Source of the DNA: Burkholderia sp. 4M9327F10
GTDB lineage: Bacteria > Pseudomonadota > Gammaproteobacteria > Burkholderiales > Burkholderiaceae
DNA: 64,000 bases
NCBI RefSeq assembly: GCF_005503145.1
Contig: NZ_SCNV01000002.1
Coordinates: 331,651-395,650 of the forward strand
Reading direction: 5' to 3'
Position 1 is the first letter of the stretch. Each line of letters begins with the position of its first letter. Under the pieces are notes generated by a model. That model was not told where the DNA came from. It worked only from the letters and a program-made list of their open reading frames with translations, and did no database searches. This document shows positions 36,912 to 45,305 of the stretch, in pieces. Both the position numbers and the translations under genes were made by a program.

Positions 36912-38008
36912 ACGCGACGCTCCATCGCGCGGCGCTCCACTACGGCGGCGGCCTCGTGCTGCACACCGCCGCGTCGGGAAGCGTCGCCGCGCTCGATGCA
37001 CTTTACCTGCGGCTCTCCGACGGCGATTTGGCCGGCGTCGGAGAGACGAGGCTTAACATCGCATACCTGAACGGCCTCGATGCGGACGCGGTGATCGCGA
37101 ATGCACGGGACGCGCTGACGGCGATCGACTGGCGGCAGGACGTACGCACGCTGGTCGATACGTCGATGGACTGGCTGCCGGCGTACCTCGCGCCGGTGCG
37201 AATGATGATCGACAGTGCGCTGCGCGACCTCTTCGCGCGCAGAACCGGTACGTGCATCGCCGCGCAGTTCGGCGTGCCGCCTGCAACGAACGGCACACCT
37301 GGATTGGCCTGGCCGACGAACCAGACGCTGTTCTGGTCGACCGATGCGAAAATGCTCGAGCGCGCAGCCGCCTACGTCACCCGCGGCTTTACTGAACTGA
37401 AACTGCGAATCGGCATTGGCACGTTCGACGACGACCTGCGCCGCATCGACCTGCTGCGCGCACGCTTCGGCGACACGATTGCGCTGTCGGCCGATGCGAA
37501 CGGCCAGTGGCAGCCGGACGACTGTGCGGTGCGTCTCGCCGCGCTCGCCGAACGCAGGCTCGACTACCTCGAACAGCCGATCGCGGCCGGCGACTGGGAC
37601 GCATTGCAGCGTATCGCAAACGCAAGCCCACTCACGCTGATGCTCGACGAGAGCCTGAAGTCGGATGCCGACGTCGACGCACTGTGCGCGCTCGCCGGCC
37701 ACCCGCTCGCGGCGCATCTGAAACTCGTCAAGCTCGGCGGAATCGGGGCGACGATTGCCGCCGCACGGCGGCTCGCCGACGCAGGCATCCCGCTGATGAT
37801 CGGCCAGATGAACGAAGGCGCCGCCGCGACCGCCGCAGCGCTGCAGGTCTGCGCGGCCGTGTCGCCACGCTGGGCCGAACTGTACGGCGCGGACGGGCTC
37901 GTCGACGACCCGGTCACCGGCCTCGCGTATTCAGATGGCTCAGTACGCGCCGCCGGCCCGTTCGGGCTAGGTGTCACGTTCGACGCCAGCGCAACTTACC
38001 CTGTCTAA
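36908..38008 (+). CDS. Enolase-superfamily enzyme (dipeptide epimerase/MLE-like) with K-x-R motif
   Basis: The protein has 366 residues from the GTG at 36908, overlapping the upstream stop; longer frames upstream lie inside the M20 gene. The barrel shows three metal ligands, Asp196 (SADANGQW), Glu222 (DYLEQP) and Asp247 (MLDES), and the second-side base Lys275 (KLVKLGGIG). On the first side the usual KxK is Lys165-Leu-Arg167, so the lysine that acts as base in epimerases is Arg here. The rest resembles L-Ala-D/L-Glu-epimerase and muconate-lactonising-type proteins. A one-base reaction (elimination or single-sided proton transfer) is possible; substrate unknown. Confidence 0.85.
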   Translation: MNATLHRAALHYGGGLVLHTAASGSVAALDALYLRLSDGDLAGVGETRLNIAYLNGLDADAVIANARDALTAIDWRQDVRTLVDTSMDWLPAYLAPVRMMIDSALRDLFARRTGTCIAAQFGVPPATNGTPGLAWPTNQTLFWSTDAKMLERAAAYVTRGFTELKLRIGIGTFDDDLRRIDLLRARFGDTIALSADANGQWQPDDCAVRLAALAERRLDYLEQPIAAGDWDALQRIANASPLTLMLDESLKSDADVDALCALAGHPLAAHLKLVKLGGIGATIAAARRLADAGIPLMIGQMNEGAAATAAALQVCAAVSPRWAELYGADGLVDDPVTGLAYSDGSVRAAGPFGLGVTFDASATYPV

Positions 38009-38028
38009 AACTTTCAGGATCCCTACTT

Positions 38029-39204
38029 ATGCATAGCACGCAAGGACCCACCCAAGGCTGCGAATCGGCATTCACCGAAGCCGAATACGCACAACGCGTC
38101 GAACGCGCACGCGCCGCACTCGCGGCCGCTCACGTCGATGCGATGATCATCACCGGTCCCGAGAACATCTTCTATCTGACCGGCCAGCAAACGCCCGGCT
38201 ACTATACGTTCCAGGCGCTGGTGCTGCCGGTTGCGGGCGATCCGGTGTTTGTGATCCGCCAGCTCGAATACTTCAACTTCATTGCGAACACCTATATCCG
38301 CGACGCTCAGGTCTACAGCGACGGCGACAACCCGATCGACCTGCTCGTCGACGTGCTGAAGCGCAAGGGCCTCGCAGGCAGGCGGATCGGGCTCGAGAAG
38401 CGCGGCTGGTTCCTGCCGATCGCCGTCTATGAGACGCTGACCGAAAAACTCGGCGGCATCGTCGACGCGAGCGGTATCGTCGAGTCTCTACGCGCAGTGA
38501 AATCCCCAGCCGAGATCGGCAAGATCGAGACCGCCGCCCGCTATGTCGACGCCGGGATGCACGCAGGTCTCGCCGCGGTGCGGCCGGGCGCGACCGAAAA
38601 CACGCTGGTCGCCGCGATGATGTCGGCCGCGATCGCGGCGGGCTCCGAATACGTCGGCATGGAGCCGCTGGTGTCGGCCGGCCCGCGCACCGGTGTGCCG
38701 CACGGCACGTGGCGGCGCCGCGCGCTCGAAGCCGACGCGCCCGCGTTTCTCGAGATGGCCGCGTGCCACGACCGCTATCACGCCGCGCTGATGCGCTCCG
38801 CGTGGATCGGCGACGCGCCCGCACAAGCGCTCGATATGGAAAAAGTCTGCCAGGAAGCGCTGGCGGCCGCGCTCGACGCGATCTGGCCAGGCGCGCCTTG
38901 CGAAGCGCCGCACCTCGCCTGCCAGCGTGTGATCGACCGCGCTGGCTACACCGACAACTTCCGCAAGCGCACCGGCTATTCGATCGGCATCTCGTTCGCA
39001 CCGGACTGGGGCGAAGGTTCGATCCTGAGCCTGTACACCGGTGTGACGACGCCGTTGCAACCGGGCATGACTTTCCATATCCCTCCCGCGCTACGGATCT
39101 ACGGCGAATTCACGGTCGGCGTCAGCGAAACCGTCGTCGTCACCGAGAGCGGGTACCGCTCGCTCGGCACGATCGAGCGTCCGTTGCTGCGTGTCGCCGC
39201 ATGA
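38029..39204 (+). CDS. M24-fold hydrolase without metal ligands (ectoine hydrolase/creatinase-like)
   Basis: The protein has 391 residues from the ATG at 38029. The N-terminal creatinase/prolidase domain (about 20-160) precedes a pita-bread domain. Canonical M24 metal ligands are replaced: Glu242 and Ala253 for the two Asp, Tyr317 for His (GYSIGISFAPDWGEG), and Pro352 for the first Glu; only Glu367 remains. His225 (GVPHGTW) is kept. The GYSIG...PDWGE block recalls DoeA/EutD ectoine hydrolases, which open a cyclic amidine without metal, and creatinase. It is therefore probably a C-N bond hydrolase for a small cyclic or guanidino-type compound rather than a peptidase. Confidence 0.85.
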   Translation: MHSTQGPTQGCESAFTEAEYAQRVERARAALAAAHVDAMIITGPENIFYLTGQQTPGYYTFQALVLPVAGDPVFVIRQLEYFNFIANTYIRDAQVYSDGDNPIDLLVDVLKRKGLAGRRIGLEKRGWFLPIAVYETLTEKLGGIVDASGIVESLRAVKSPAEIGKIETAARYVDAGMHAGLAAVRPGATENTLVAAMMSAAIAAGSEYVGMEPLVSAGPRTGVPHGTWRRRALEADAPAFLEMAACHDRYHAALMRSAWIGDAPAQALDMEKVCQEALAAALDAIWPGAPCEAPHLACQRVIDRAGYTDNFRKRTGYSIGISFAPDWGEGSILSLYTGVTTPLQPGMTFHIPPALRIYGEFTVGVSETVVVTESGYRSLGTIERPLLRVAA

Positions 39205-39239
39205 CATCGCGTCCGCTCACGAGAACGCACGAGGCACCC

Positions 39240-40472
39240 ATGACATCCAATCAGCTTGCGCCAAGAATGAGCCGCGTGCGGCCGTCGCCGACCGCGGCAA
39301 TCTCGGACAAGGTTCGCGCCCTGCTCGCCGAAGGCAAGCCGGTCATCAATCTCGGCGAAGGCGAACTGCATTTCGACACGCCCGAGCATATCAAGCGCGC
39401 GGGCATTGCCGCGATCGAGCGCGGCGACACGAAGTACACGGCAGTTGCCGGCACCAGCGAACTGCTCGATGCGATCATCGACAAGTTTGCGCGCGAAAAC
39501 GGCATCCATTACGCGCGCAGCGAGGTGATCGCCGGCACCGGCGCGAAGCAGTTGATCTTCAACGCGCTGCTCGCGACAATCGCGCCTGACGACGAAGTGC
39601 TGATCTGCGCGCCTTACTGGGTATCGTATCCTGACATGGTCGCGCTCGCGGACGGCCGCGTGCGCGTGCTGCCGTCGAGCGCGGACAACGGCTGGAAGCT
39701 CAGGCCCGATGTGCTGCGCGCCGCAATCGGGCCACGCACGCGCTGGCTGATCCTCAATTCGCCGAACAATCCGACCGGTGCGGTCTATACGCGCGACGAA
39801 CTGAAGGCGTTAACCGATGTGCTGCTCGAGTACGAGCATGTACTGCTGATGGCTGACGACATCTATGAGCACACGCGTTACGCAGATTCGTTCGCAACGC
39901 CCGTGCAGATCGAGCCGAGGCTGCGCGAGCGCACACTCACGGTGAATGGCGTATCGAAGGGCTATTCGATGACCGGTTGGCGGATCGGCTATGCGGGCGG
40001 CCCGGCGTGGCTGATCCATGCGATGCAGACGCTGCAGTCGCAGAGCACGTCGAACCCGAGCACGATCTCTCAGGCGGCGGCCGTCGCCGCGCTGCGCGGC
40101 GGCATCGGTTTTATGACGGACTGGCTCGCGACACTGCGCGCGAGCCGTGATCTCGTGCTCGCGACAATCGGGCGCTGCGACGGTCTGCGTTGCGACGTCG
40201 CCGAGGGCGCGTTCTACGCGTTCGTCGACTGCTCAGGCCTGATTGGCGCAACAATGCCGTCCGGCACGCTGTTGCATGACGATCTCGATTTCGCGAACTA
40301 CCTGCTCGAAACCGCACACGTGGGCGTCGTGCATGGCGGCGCGTTCGGCGTCGAACATCATGTCCGGATCGCGTACGCAGTGCCGATGGCCACGCTTGAA
40401 GATGCCTGCCGGCGGATCGAGGCCGCCTGCGCGGCGCTGACGCTGCCGCTCATCGAAGCCGGGCAACCTTGA
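39240..40472 (+). CDS. PLP-dependent aminotransferase (module B paralogue)
   Basis: The protein has 410 residues from the ATG at 39240 (GAGG five bases upstream); an in-frame ATG at 39201 overlapping the previous stop is an alternative. Motifs match the module A enzyme almost block for block: GEGELHFDTPEHI, GTGAKQLIFNALLA, APYWVSYPDM, NSPNNPTGAVYT, DDIYEHT, PLP lysine in NGVSKGYSMTGWRIGYAGG, and LQSQSTSNPSTISQAAA. The pair are clear paralogues. It would transaminate the amino acid released by the upstream hydrolases. Confidence 0.9.
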   Translation: MTSNQLAPRMSRVRPSPTAAISDKVRALLAEGKPVINLGEGELHFDTPEHIKRAGIAAIERGDTKYTAVAGTSELLDAIIDKFARENGIHYARSEVIAGTGAKQLIFNALLATIAPDDEVLICAPYWVSYPDMVALADGRVRVLPSSADNGWKLRPDVLRAAIGPRTRWLILNSPNNPTGAVYTRDELKALTDVLLEYEHVLLMADDIYEHTRYADSFATPVQIEPRLRERTLTVNGVSKGYSMTGWRIGYAGGPAWLIHAMQTLQSQSTSNPSTISQAAAVAALRGGIGFMTDWLATLRASRDLVLATIGRCDGLRCDVAEGAFYAFVDCSGLIGATMPSGTLLHDDLDFANYLLETAHVGVVHGGAFGVEHHVRIAYAVPMATLEDACRRIEAACAALTLPLIEAGQP

Positions 40473-40481
40473 GCGCCGCGC

Positions 40482-41759
40482 ATGATCGAACTCGTCGTCG
40501 ACGATAGCGATCTCCCCGCGCACTACGGCGTGCAGGCCGCGCGGCTGGCATACGCGCTCGGCCTGCCGCTGCGGCATCTCCCCGCGCGATTCGATGAACG
40601 CCGCTATCCCGATGCCGTCCAGCACGTGACCGTCGACGGCGAGCTCGTTCCGAGCGGGTTGCTGTGGGCGGACCGGCTGTGCGTACCGGAGAGCGGCGCA
40701 GCACTGGAACCGGCCACGCTGATCGCGTCCGGCACGCACGAGGATTTCGTCGTGCCGTTTCACCCGGCGAATGCGCGTGCGCTCGGGCCAATCGAAAGAT
40801 TCGTTGAACTGGCTGCGGCTGCACACACGCCGCTGCGCCGCCATGTCGTCATGCATGATCGCGAGACCGACGGCGTGGTCGCGGTTGCGTCGGCCGGGCA
40901 CGGCGGTCCGCGTGCCCTCCCCCTCGCGCGACAGGATAGGCACGGACGCTGGATCGATCTGACCGACGATGAAGCAGTACCGGGCGAACATGGGCAGTCT
41001 GACAACGCACACCCGGAGAAACGCCCACTCGCGATCGCGCTGATCGGCCGTGAAGCGGAGCAGCGTGACGTGTATCCGGCGACGCTCGCCGCGCTTGCCG
41101 ATGCCGCCGATGCGCAGTGCGAACCGCTGCTGATCGGCTTCGTCGCCGCGCAGGACCTCGATCACGAAAATGCCGCGGCAGTGCTCGCCGCGTACGACGG
41201 GATCGTGCTGCCGGGCGGCGCGGACATGACACGCGTGGCCGGGCAGATCGCCGCGGCGACCTATGCGTGGCACACGCGCAAACCGGTTGTCGGGCTATGC
41301 CTTGGCATGCAGTCGATGGCAACCGCAATTGCCAGGCTCGCGCTGCAAACGCGCGAGGTTGGTTTGATGGAAGCCGAGCCCGGTATCCGAATCGCGAGCT
41401 TCATTCCGATCCACGGCGCGACCTGGGGTAACAACGCGCGGCCACTGGCCCACCGGCTCGGCCGGCAGACAATCGATATCGTACCGGGATCGCGACTGCA
41501 TGCGATGCTCGGCGATACGCATGAGATCCTCTGCAATCACCGCTACCGGCTCAACCCGGAACTGCCAGGGCCGCTCGCGGCCATGGGCTTGACGATCGTC
41601 GCACGCGACGCGAGCGCTGGCATCGCCGATGCAGTCGAGGCGTACGACCATCCGTTCTTCATCGGAATGCAGGGGCACCCGGAACTCAGCTCGTCGGCAG
41701 GCCGCGCGCACCCGCTGCTGTGCGCGTTCATCGACGCCGTGCGCCAGTACAGCCGCTAA
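40482..41759 (+). CDS. CTP-synthase-like class I glutamine amidotransferase domain protein
   Basis: The 425-residue protein has two parts. Residues from about 182 onward resemble the glutaminase domain of CTP synthase: GIVLPGGADMTRVAGQIAAATYAWHTRKPVVGLCLGMQ with nucleophile Cys273, NHRYRLNPEL, and FFIGMQGHPELSSSAGRAHPLLCAF with the His-Glu pair. The ATP-dependent synthetase domain of CTP synthase is absent. Residues 1-170 form a domain I do not recognise (HFTIP-like barrel not evident; contains HYGVQAARLAYALGLPLRHLP). In a catabolic operon it more likely cleaves a gamma-glutamyl or similar amide than makes CTP. It is the last rightward gene of module B. Confidence 0.75.
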   Translation: MIELVVDDSDLPAHYGVQAARLAYALGLPLRHLPARFDERRYPDAVQHVTVDGELVPSGLLWADRLCVPESGAALEPATLIASGTHEDFVVPFHPANARALGPIERFVELAAAAHTPLRRHVVMHDRETDGVVAVASAGHGGPRALPLARQDRHGRWIDLTDDEAVPGEHGQSDNAHPEKRPLAIALIGREAEQRDVYPATLAALADAADAQCEPLLIGFVAAQDLDHENAAAVLAAYDGIVLPGGADMTRVAGQIAAATYAWHTRKPVVGLCLGMQSMATAIARLALQTREVGLMEAEPGIRIASFIPIHGATWGNNARPLAHRLGRQTIDIVPGSRLHAMLGDTHEILCNHRYRLNPELPGPLAAMGLTIVARDASAGIADAVEAYDHPFFIGMQGHPELSSSAGRAHPLLCAFIDAVRQYSR

Positions 41760-41814
41760 GCCGGCTTCGCGGATCACGCGGTTTCAACACGCGACAGCAT
41801 AGTGTCACGTCGCA

Positions 41815-42822
41815 TCACGCCGCCGCGCTCGTGATCGCGTCTGCGAACAGCGCCGCATCGACATTGCCGCCGGAGGCGATCACGACCACCCGCTTGCCTC
41901 GCAGCACATGCGCGGCCGGATCGCTCATCATCGCCGCGAGCGCGACCGCACCGCCCGGCTCGATAACGACCCGGAACGTCTCGAAGCAGAACGCCATCGC
42001 ATGCTTGACCGCAGCATCGTCGGCAGCGAGCACACCGGCGAGGCGGCTGCCGTTGATCGAGAATGGAAGCTCCGCGGGAATCGGTGCGAGCAGCGCATCG
42101 CAGATCGACACGCGGCCCGCTGGGTTCGTCTCACGCCGTCCAGACGCGAGCGAACGGCGCGTGTCGTCGAACGCGGCCGGCTCCGCAGCCCACACCTGGG
42201 CGCGCGATCCCGCGGCGTCGACCGCGAGACAGATTCCCGCCGAAAGCCCGCCGCCGCCGCACGGCGCGACAATCGCGTCGACTTCGCCGTGCAGTTGATC
42301 GAGCGCCTCGAACGCCACGGTGCCCTGCCCGGCGATGACGTGATGATGGTCTCCAGGCGGTACGATCGTATAGCGGCCGCGCTCGGCGAGTTCCGCGGCG
42401 ACCGCTTCGCGGCTCTGCCGTTCGCGGTCGTAGCGGACGATCGTGGCACCCGCGAGGCGCGCCTTGTGCACCTTGTTTTCCGGCGCATTCGACGGCATCA
42501 CGACCGTCGTCGGAATGTCGAGCATCCGCCCGACCGTCGCAATAGCCTGCCCGTGATTGCCGGTCGAATACGCAACGACGCCGTCAGGACAGACTGCCAG
42601 GTCGAGCCGCGACAGACAGTTGTACGCGCCGCGAAACTTGAATGCACCCGTATGCTGGAGGCTCTCCAGCTTCACGAACACCTGCGCCCCCGTCAACGCA
42701 TCGAGCTGGTCCGAACGCACAACAGGCGTGCGCACCGCGACGCCCGCGAGCCGTTCGGCCGCATCGCGCACATCCTGTGCGACGGGCATCTGGAATGACA
42801 GCATGGGTTCTGCTTTGGTCAC
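41815..42822 (-). CDS. Serine/threonine dehydratase family PLP enzyme
   Basis: The protein has 335 residues from the GTG at 42822, overlapping the binding-protein stop by four bases (GTGA); an ATG at 42804 is possible. Fold type II PLP features are Lys62 in GAFKFRGAYNCL, the phosphate loop PCGGGGLSAG, STGNHGQAIA for the substrate carboxylate and ASGGNVD at the C-terminus. Relatives deaminate threonine/serine or hydroxy-amino acids (including the EutB enzyme of hydroxyectoine use). It is co-transcribed with the module B binding protein, so it probably acts on the transported or derived hydroxy-amino acid. Confidence 0.87.
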   Translation of the reverse strand: MTKAEPMLSFQMPVAQDVRDAAERLAGVAVRTPVVRSDQLDALTGAQVFVKLESLQHTGAFKFRGAYNCLSRLDLAVCPDGVVAYSTGNHGQAIATVGRMLDIPTTVVMPSNAPENKVHKARLAGATIVRYDRERQSREAVAAELAERGRYTIVPPGDHHHVIAGQGTVAFEALDQLHGEVDAIVAPCGGGGLSAGICLAVDAAGSRAQVWAAEPAAFDDTRRSLASGRRETNPAGRVSICDALLAPIPAELPFSINGSRLAGVLAADDAAVKHAMAFCFETFRVVIEPGGAVALAAMMSDPAAHVLRGKRVVVIASGGNVDAALFADAITSAAA

Positions 42823-43655
42823 CGTGCTGCGTCCTTGTTGTCGAAGATCGATACCGACGCCGGAAGCTTCCATTTCGCGATCAACTGTTTGTACGTGCCC
42901 TGTGCGACCACCTTCGCAAGTGCGTCCTTGAGGGCGCCTGCCATCGTGGCGTTGCCCTTGGGCACCGCGAAGCCGATAGTCGTCGTCTGCTCGAACTCCG
43001 GGCCGACCGCCACGTAGACGTTCGGCACTTCGGCCAGCAGTTGAACCGTGCCGGGTGTCGAGTTGTAGATCGCATCGGCGCGGCCCTGGCGCAGGCTCAG
43101 CGCAGAGTCCTGCGCAGTCGGCAGCGTCAGGATGGTTGGCTCTGGCTTGCCACCCGCCTTGCAGCGCGCGGCATCCGCGCGCGCGTAGGTTTCCTCGATC
43201 CCGCCCAGCGTCACTGCGAGGGTCTTGCCGCAGATCGAATCGTCGCGGCCGGTGATCTTCGCGGGATTGGACGCCTGCACGATCACCCGGTCGCCGATGC
43301 GCAGGTAGGGCACAAAATCGACCTGCGCGCTGCGGGCGGGCGTGATGTACATCGCCGAATTGATGAGGTCGATGCGGCCACCCTGCAACGCGGGAATCAG
43401 CCCGCTGAACTGCATGTTCTGCGCGGCGGGCGTGAGGCTCATCTGCTTCGCGACCGCGTCGAACAGATCGATGTCGAAGCCAGTGAGCTGGCCGTCCTTC
43501 GTGAATTCAAACGGCGCAAACGTCGCGGCGACGCCATAGGTCAGCTTGCCGGCCTCGACGGTGGGCAGCGGTGTGGCCGCTTGCGCGGACGAGATGCATG
43601 CGCATGACACCAGCGCGGACGCAAACAGCGCGCGCAGCACGAACAACGATTTCAT
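42819..43655 (-). CDS. Amino acid ABC transporter substrate-binding protein (module B)
   Basis: The protein has 278 residues from the ATG at 43655 with a signal peptide (LFVLRALFASALVSCACISSAQA). Family 3 binding-protein blocks are GKLTYGVAATFAPFEFTKDGQLTGFDIDLFDAVAKQM, SGLIPALQGGRIDLINSAMYITPARSAQVDF and a second lobe with LRQGRADAIYNSTPG. It likely serves the permease and ATPase encoded 8-9 kb away at 34250-35721, because both units have the same operator sequence and neither has another partner. Confidence 0.9.
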   Translation of the reverse strand: MKSLFVLRALFASALVSCACISSAQAATPLPTVEAGKLTYGVAATFAPFEFTKDGQLTGFDIDLFDAVAKQMSLTPAAQNMQFSGLIPALQGGRIDLINSAMYITPARSAQVDFVPYLRIGDRVIVQASNPAKITGRDDSICGKTLAVTLGGIEETYARADAARCKAGGKPEPTILTLPTAQDSALSLRQGRADAIYNSTPGTVQLLAEVPNVYVAVGPEFEQTTTIGFAVPKGNATMAGALKDALAKVVAQGTYKQLIAKWKLPASVSIFDNKDAAR

Positions 43656-43691
43656 GACGGCTCCAGGCGTGGATGACGGGTTTTGCTTGAG

Positions 43692-43710
43692 TTGTACAAA
43701 TTTATACAAA
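43692..43710 (-). promoter_or_regulatory. Predicted module B operator upstream of the binding-protein gene
   Basis: The minus strand reads TTTGTATAAATTTGTACAA, with TTGTA...TACAA arms. It lies 36 bp upstream of the ATG and is nearly identical (16 of 19) to the site 32 bp upstream of the module B permease gene. Confidence 0.65.
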
Positions 43711-43800
43711 CCCGAAATTTCTCCGTCAACTAGGAATTTATTCTTTCTTGGGTAGATTCGTTCCATTGCGTAGATTGGCTCACGCGAGCCACAGGCAATT

Positions 43801-43818
43801 TTTGTATTTTTATACCAA
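43801..43818. promoter_or_regulatory. Additional inverted repeat TTGTAT-N4-ATACCAA
   Basis: This near-palindrome in an A/T-rich stretch lies between the binding-protein gene and the 3' end of the LysR gene, about 145 bp upstream of the former. It combines half-sites seen in the two GntR operator types of this region, and might be an auxiliary site. Confidence 0.35.
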
Positions 43819-43893
43819 GATGTACACGACGCCGGAAGCCCGTGCGAACAATCCAGAAGCGGCGCAGGGCGTGCGCCGGGCACCGCGTGGCCG

Positions 43894-44778
43894 TCAGGCC
43901 TGCGTGCACTCCGTGGGCTGCGCAAGCGCCCGCTCGAGGAGCGTGAGCATCACCGGCAGATCCGGATCGGCGTTCGTCAGCAGCACGATCGAGCGCTCGT
44001 ATGCAGCGCCCACGATCGGCAGCATCCGGCAATCGCCCGCAAAGCGCTCGATGCCCGACCAGCGCGGCACCAGTCCAACGCCCATCCCGTCCGCCACCAG
44101 CATCGCGATCGCCTCCAGCGCGTCCAGATCGCAAAGCACCGCGGGCTCGATCTGCCCGTCGGCGAGCCAGTTCGACGCGTAGCGGCCGCCCCATGCGTCC
44201 GGGTCGTAGCGGATGTAGGGCAGCGTACGCAGCAGCGTCGCCGGGCGGCCGCGCGCCGTGGGCGGCGCCAGCAACACGAGAGGCTCGCGCCGCAGCGTCA
44301 CCGCCCGCAGCGTCTTCGGCAATACAAACGGCGGATCAACGACAATCGCCGCATCGAGGTCGCCGGCCTGCAGCAGCTGGAACAGCGCGCGCGATGTGCC
44401 GGGCACGATGACGGGGCGCCCCTGGGGCGCCGCGCGCGTCAGCATGCGCAATGCGGCCGGCAGCATGCCGGTCAGCGCAGTTGAAATCGCGCCAATGCGC
44501 AACGTACCGCTCAACCCGTCCGCATGCGAGTCGCTCTTCAGAAGCGCAGCCTCACGCACCAGCCGTCGCACACGCGGCAAGAGCGCGATGCAAGCTTGTG
44601 TCGGCCGCGCGGTATGGCCGCTGCGCAACAGCAGCGCAAAGCCCAGCTCGCGCTCGAGCGCCTGGACGCGCTGGCCGATCGCAGCAGCCGTCAGATGCTC
44701 GACGCGCGCTGCATCGGCAATCGAGCCGCTGTCGACGACCGCCAGCAGGCTCTTCAGATAGCGGGTCTCCAAAAGCAA
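43894..44778 (-). CDS. LysR-family transcriptional regulator
   Basis: The 294-residue protein has an N-terminal winged helix (TRYLKSLLAVVDSGSIADAARVEHLTAAAIGQRVQALEREL) and an effector-binding domain starting about residue 92 (GTLRIGAISTALTGMLPAAL). It is divergent from the VOC/reductase pair across a 113-bp spacer and is therefore the probable regulator of that pair. The position of a LysR box is not clear. Confidence 0.88.
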   Translation of the reverse strand: MLLETRYLKSLLAVVDSGSIADAARVEHLTAAAIGQRVQALERELGFALLLRSGHTARPTQACIALLPRVRRLVREAALLKSDSHADGLSGTLRIGAISTALTGMLPAALRMLTRAAPQGRPVIVPGTSRALFQLLQAGDLDAAIVVDPPFVLPKTLRAVTLRREPLVLLAPPTARGRPATLLRTLPYIRYDPDAWGGRYASNWLADGQIEPAVLCDLDALEAIAMLVADGMGVGLVPRWSGIERFAGDCRMLPIVGAAYERSIVLLTNADPDLPVMLTLLERALAQPTECTQA

Positions 44779-44891
44779 TCCTTTCGGTGGCGAAAAAATT
44801 CCATGCTATCTCTTTCGATTTTCGGCTGCTAGGGTGGTAAGAGGTTCAACAGGCCAGCTCCGGCCTGCCATCCGACCGCTCGGGAGTTTTC

Positions 44892-45305
44892 ATGCGCACC
44901 AGTTTCCATCTCGCGTATCACGTCCGCGACCTCGACGAATCGCGCGCGTTCTACGGCGCGCTGCTCGGCTGCCGCGAAGGCCGCAGCACAGCAACGTGGG
45001 TCGATTTCGATTTCTTCGGCCACCAGATCTCACTGCATCTCGGCGAACCGTTCCCGGTCACCAACACCGGCCGCGTCGGCGACCACATGGTGCCCATGCC
45101 GCACCTCGGACTCGTAATGGCGATGGCCGACTGGAAGGCGCTCGCCGCGCGGCTGGCGGATCGGCAGGTCGATTTCGTGATCCCGCCGAGCCTGCGTTTT
45201 GAAGGCGAACCGGGCGAACAGGCGACGATGTTCTTCCGCGATCCGAGCGGCAACCCGATCGAAGTGAAGGGCTTCGCGGATCTCGACAAGGTGTACGCCA
45301 AATGA
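44892..45305 (+). CDS. VOC family protein (glyoxalase-like)
   Basis: This 137-residue protein is preceded by GGGAG. The vicinal oxygen chelate pattern is FHLAYHVRDLDESRAFYGALLGC, a middle PHLGLVMAM with metal-ligand His, and MFFRDPSGNPIEVKGF with the Glu ligand near the C-terminus. VWVDFDFFGHQISLH-type strands support a small-molecule isomerase, lyase or dioxygenase fold. It overlaps the downstream reductase by four bases (ATGA), so the two act together, but the substrate is not known. Confidence 0.85.
   Translation: MRTSFHLAYHVRDLDESRAFYGALLGCREGRSTATWVDFDFFGHQISLHLGEPFPVTNTGRVGDHMVPMPHLGLVMAMADWKALAARLADRQVDFVIPPSLRFEGEPGEQATMFFRDPSGNPIEVKGFADLDKVYAK

Noticed and set aside
37507..38028. 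Long N-terminal extension of the M24 gene
   Set aside because: The extension is an out-of-frame reading of the enolase-superfamily gene; a good ATG at 38029 follows its stop.
38029..43655. Module B as a standard ectoine/hydroxyectoine degradation cluster
   Set aside because: The EutD-like and EutB-like proteins fit, but EutC, DoeB, EnuR and the EhuC/EhuD permease pair are missing and unrelated enzymes are present.
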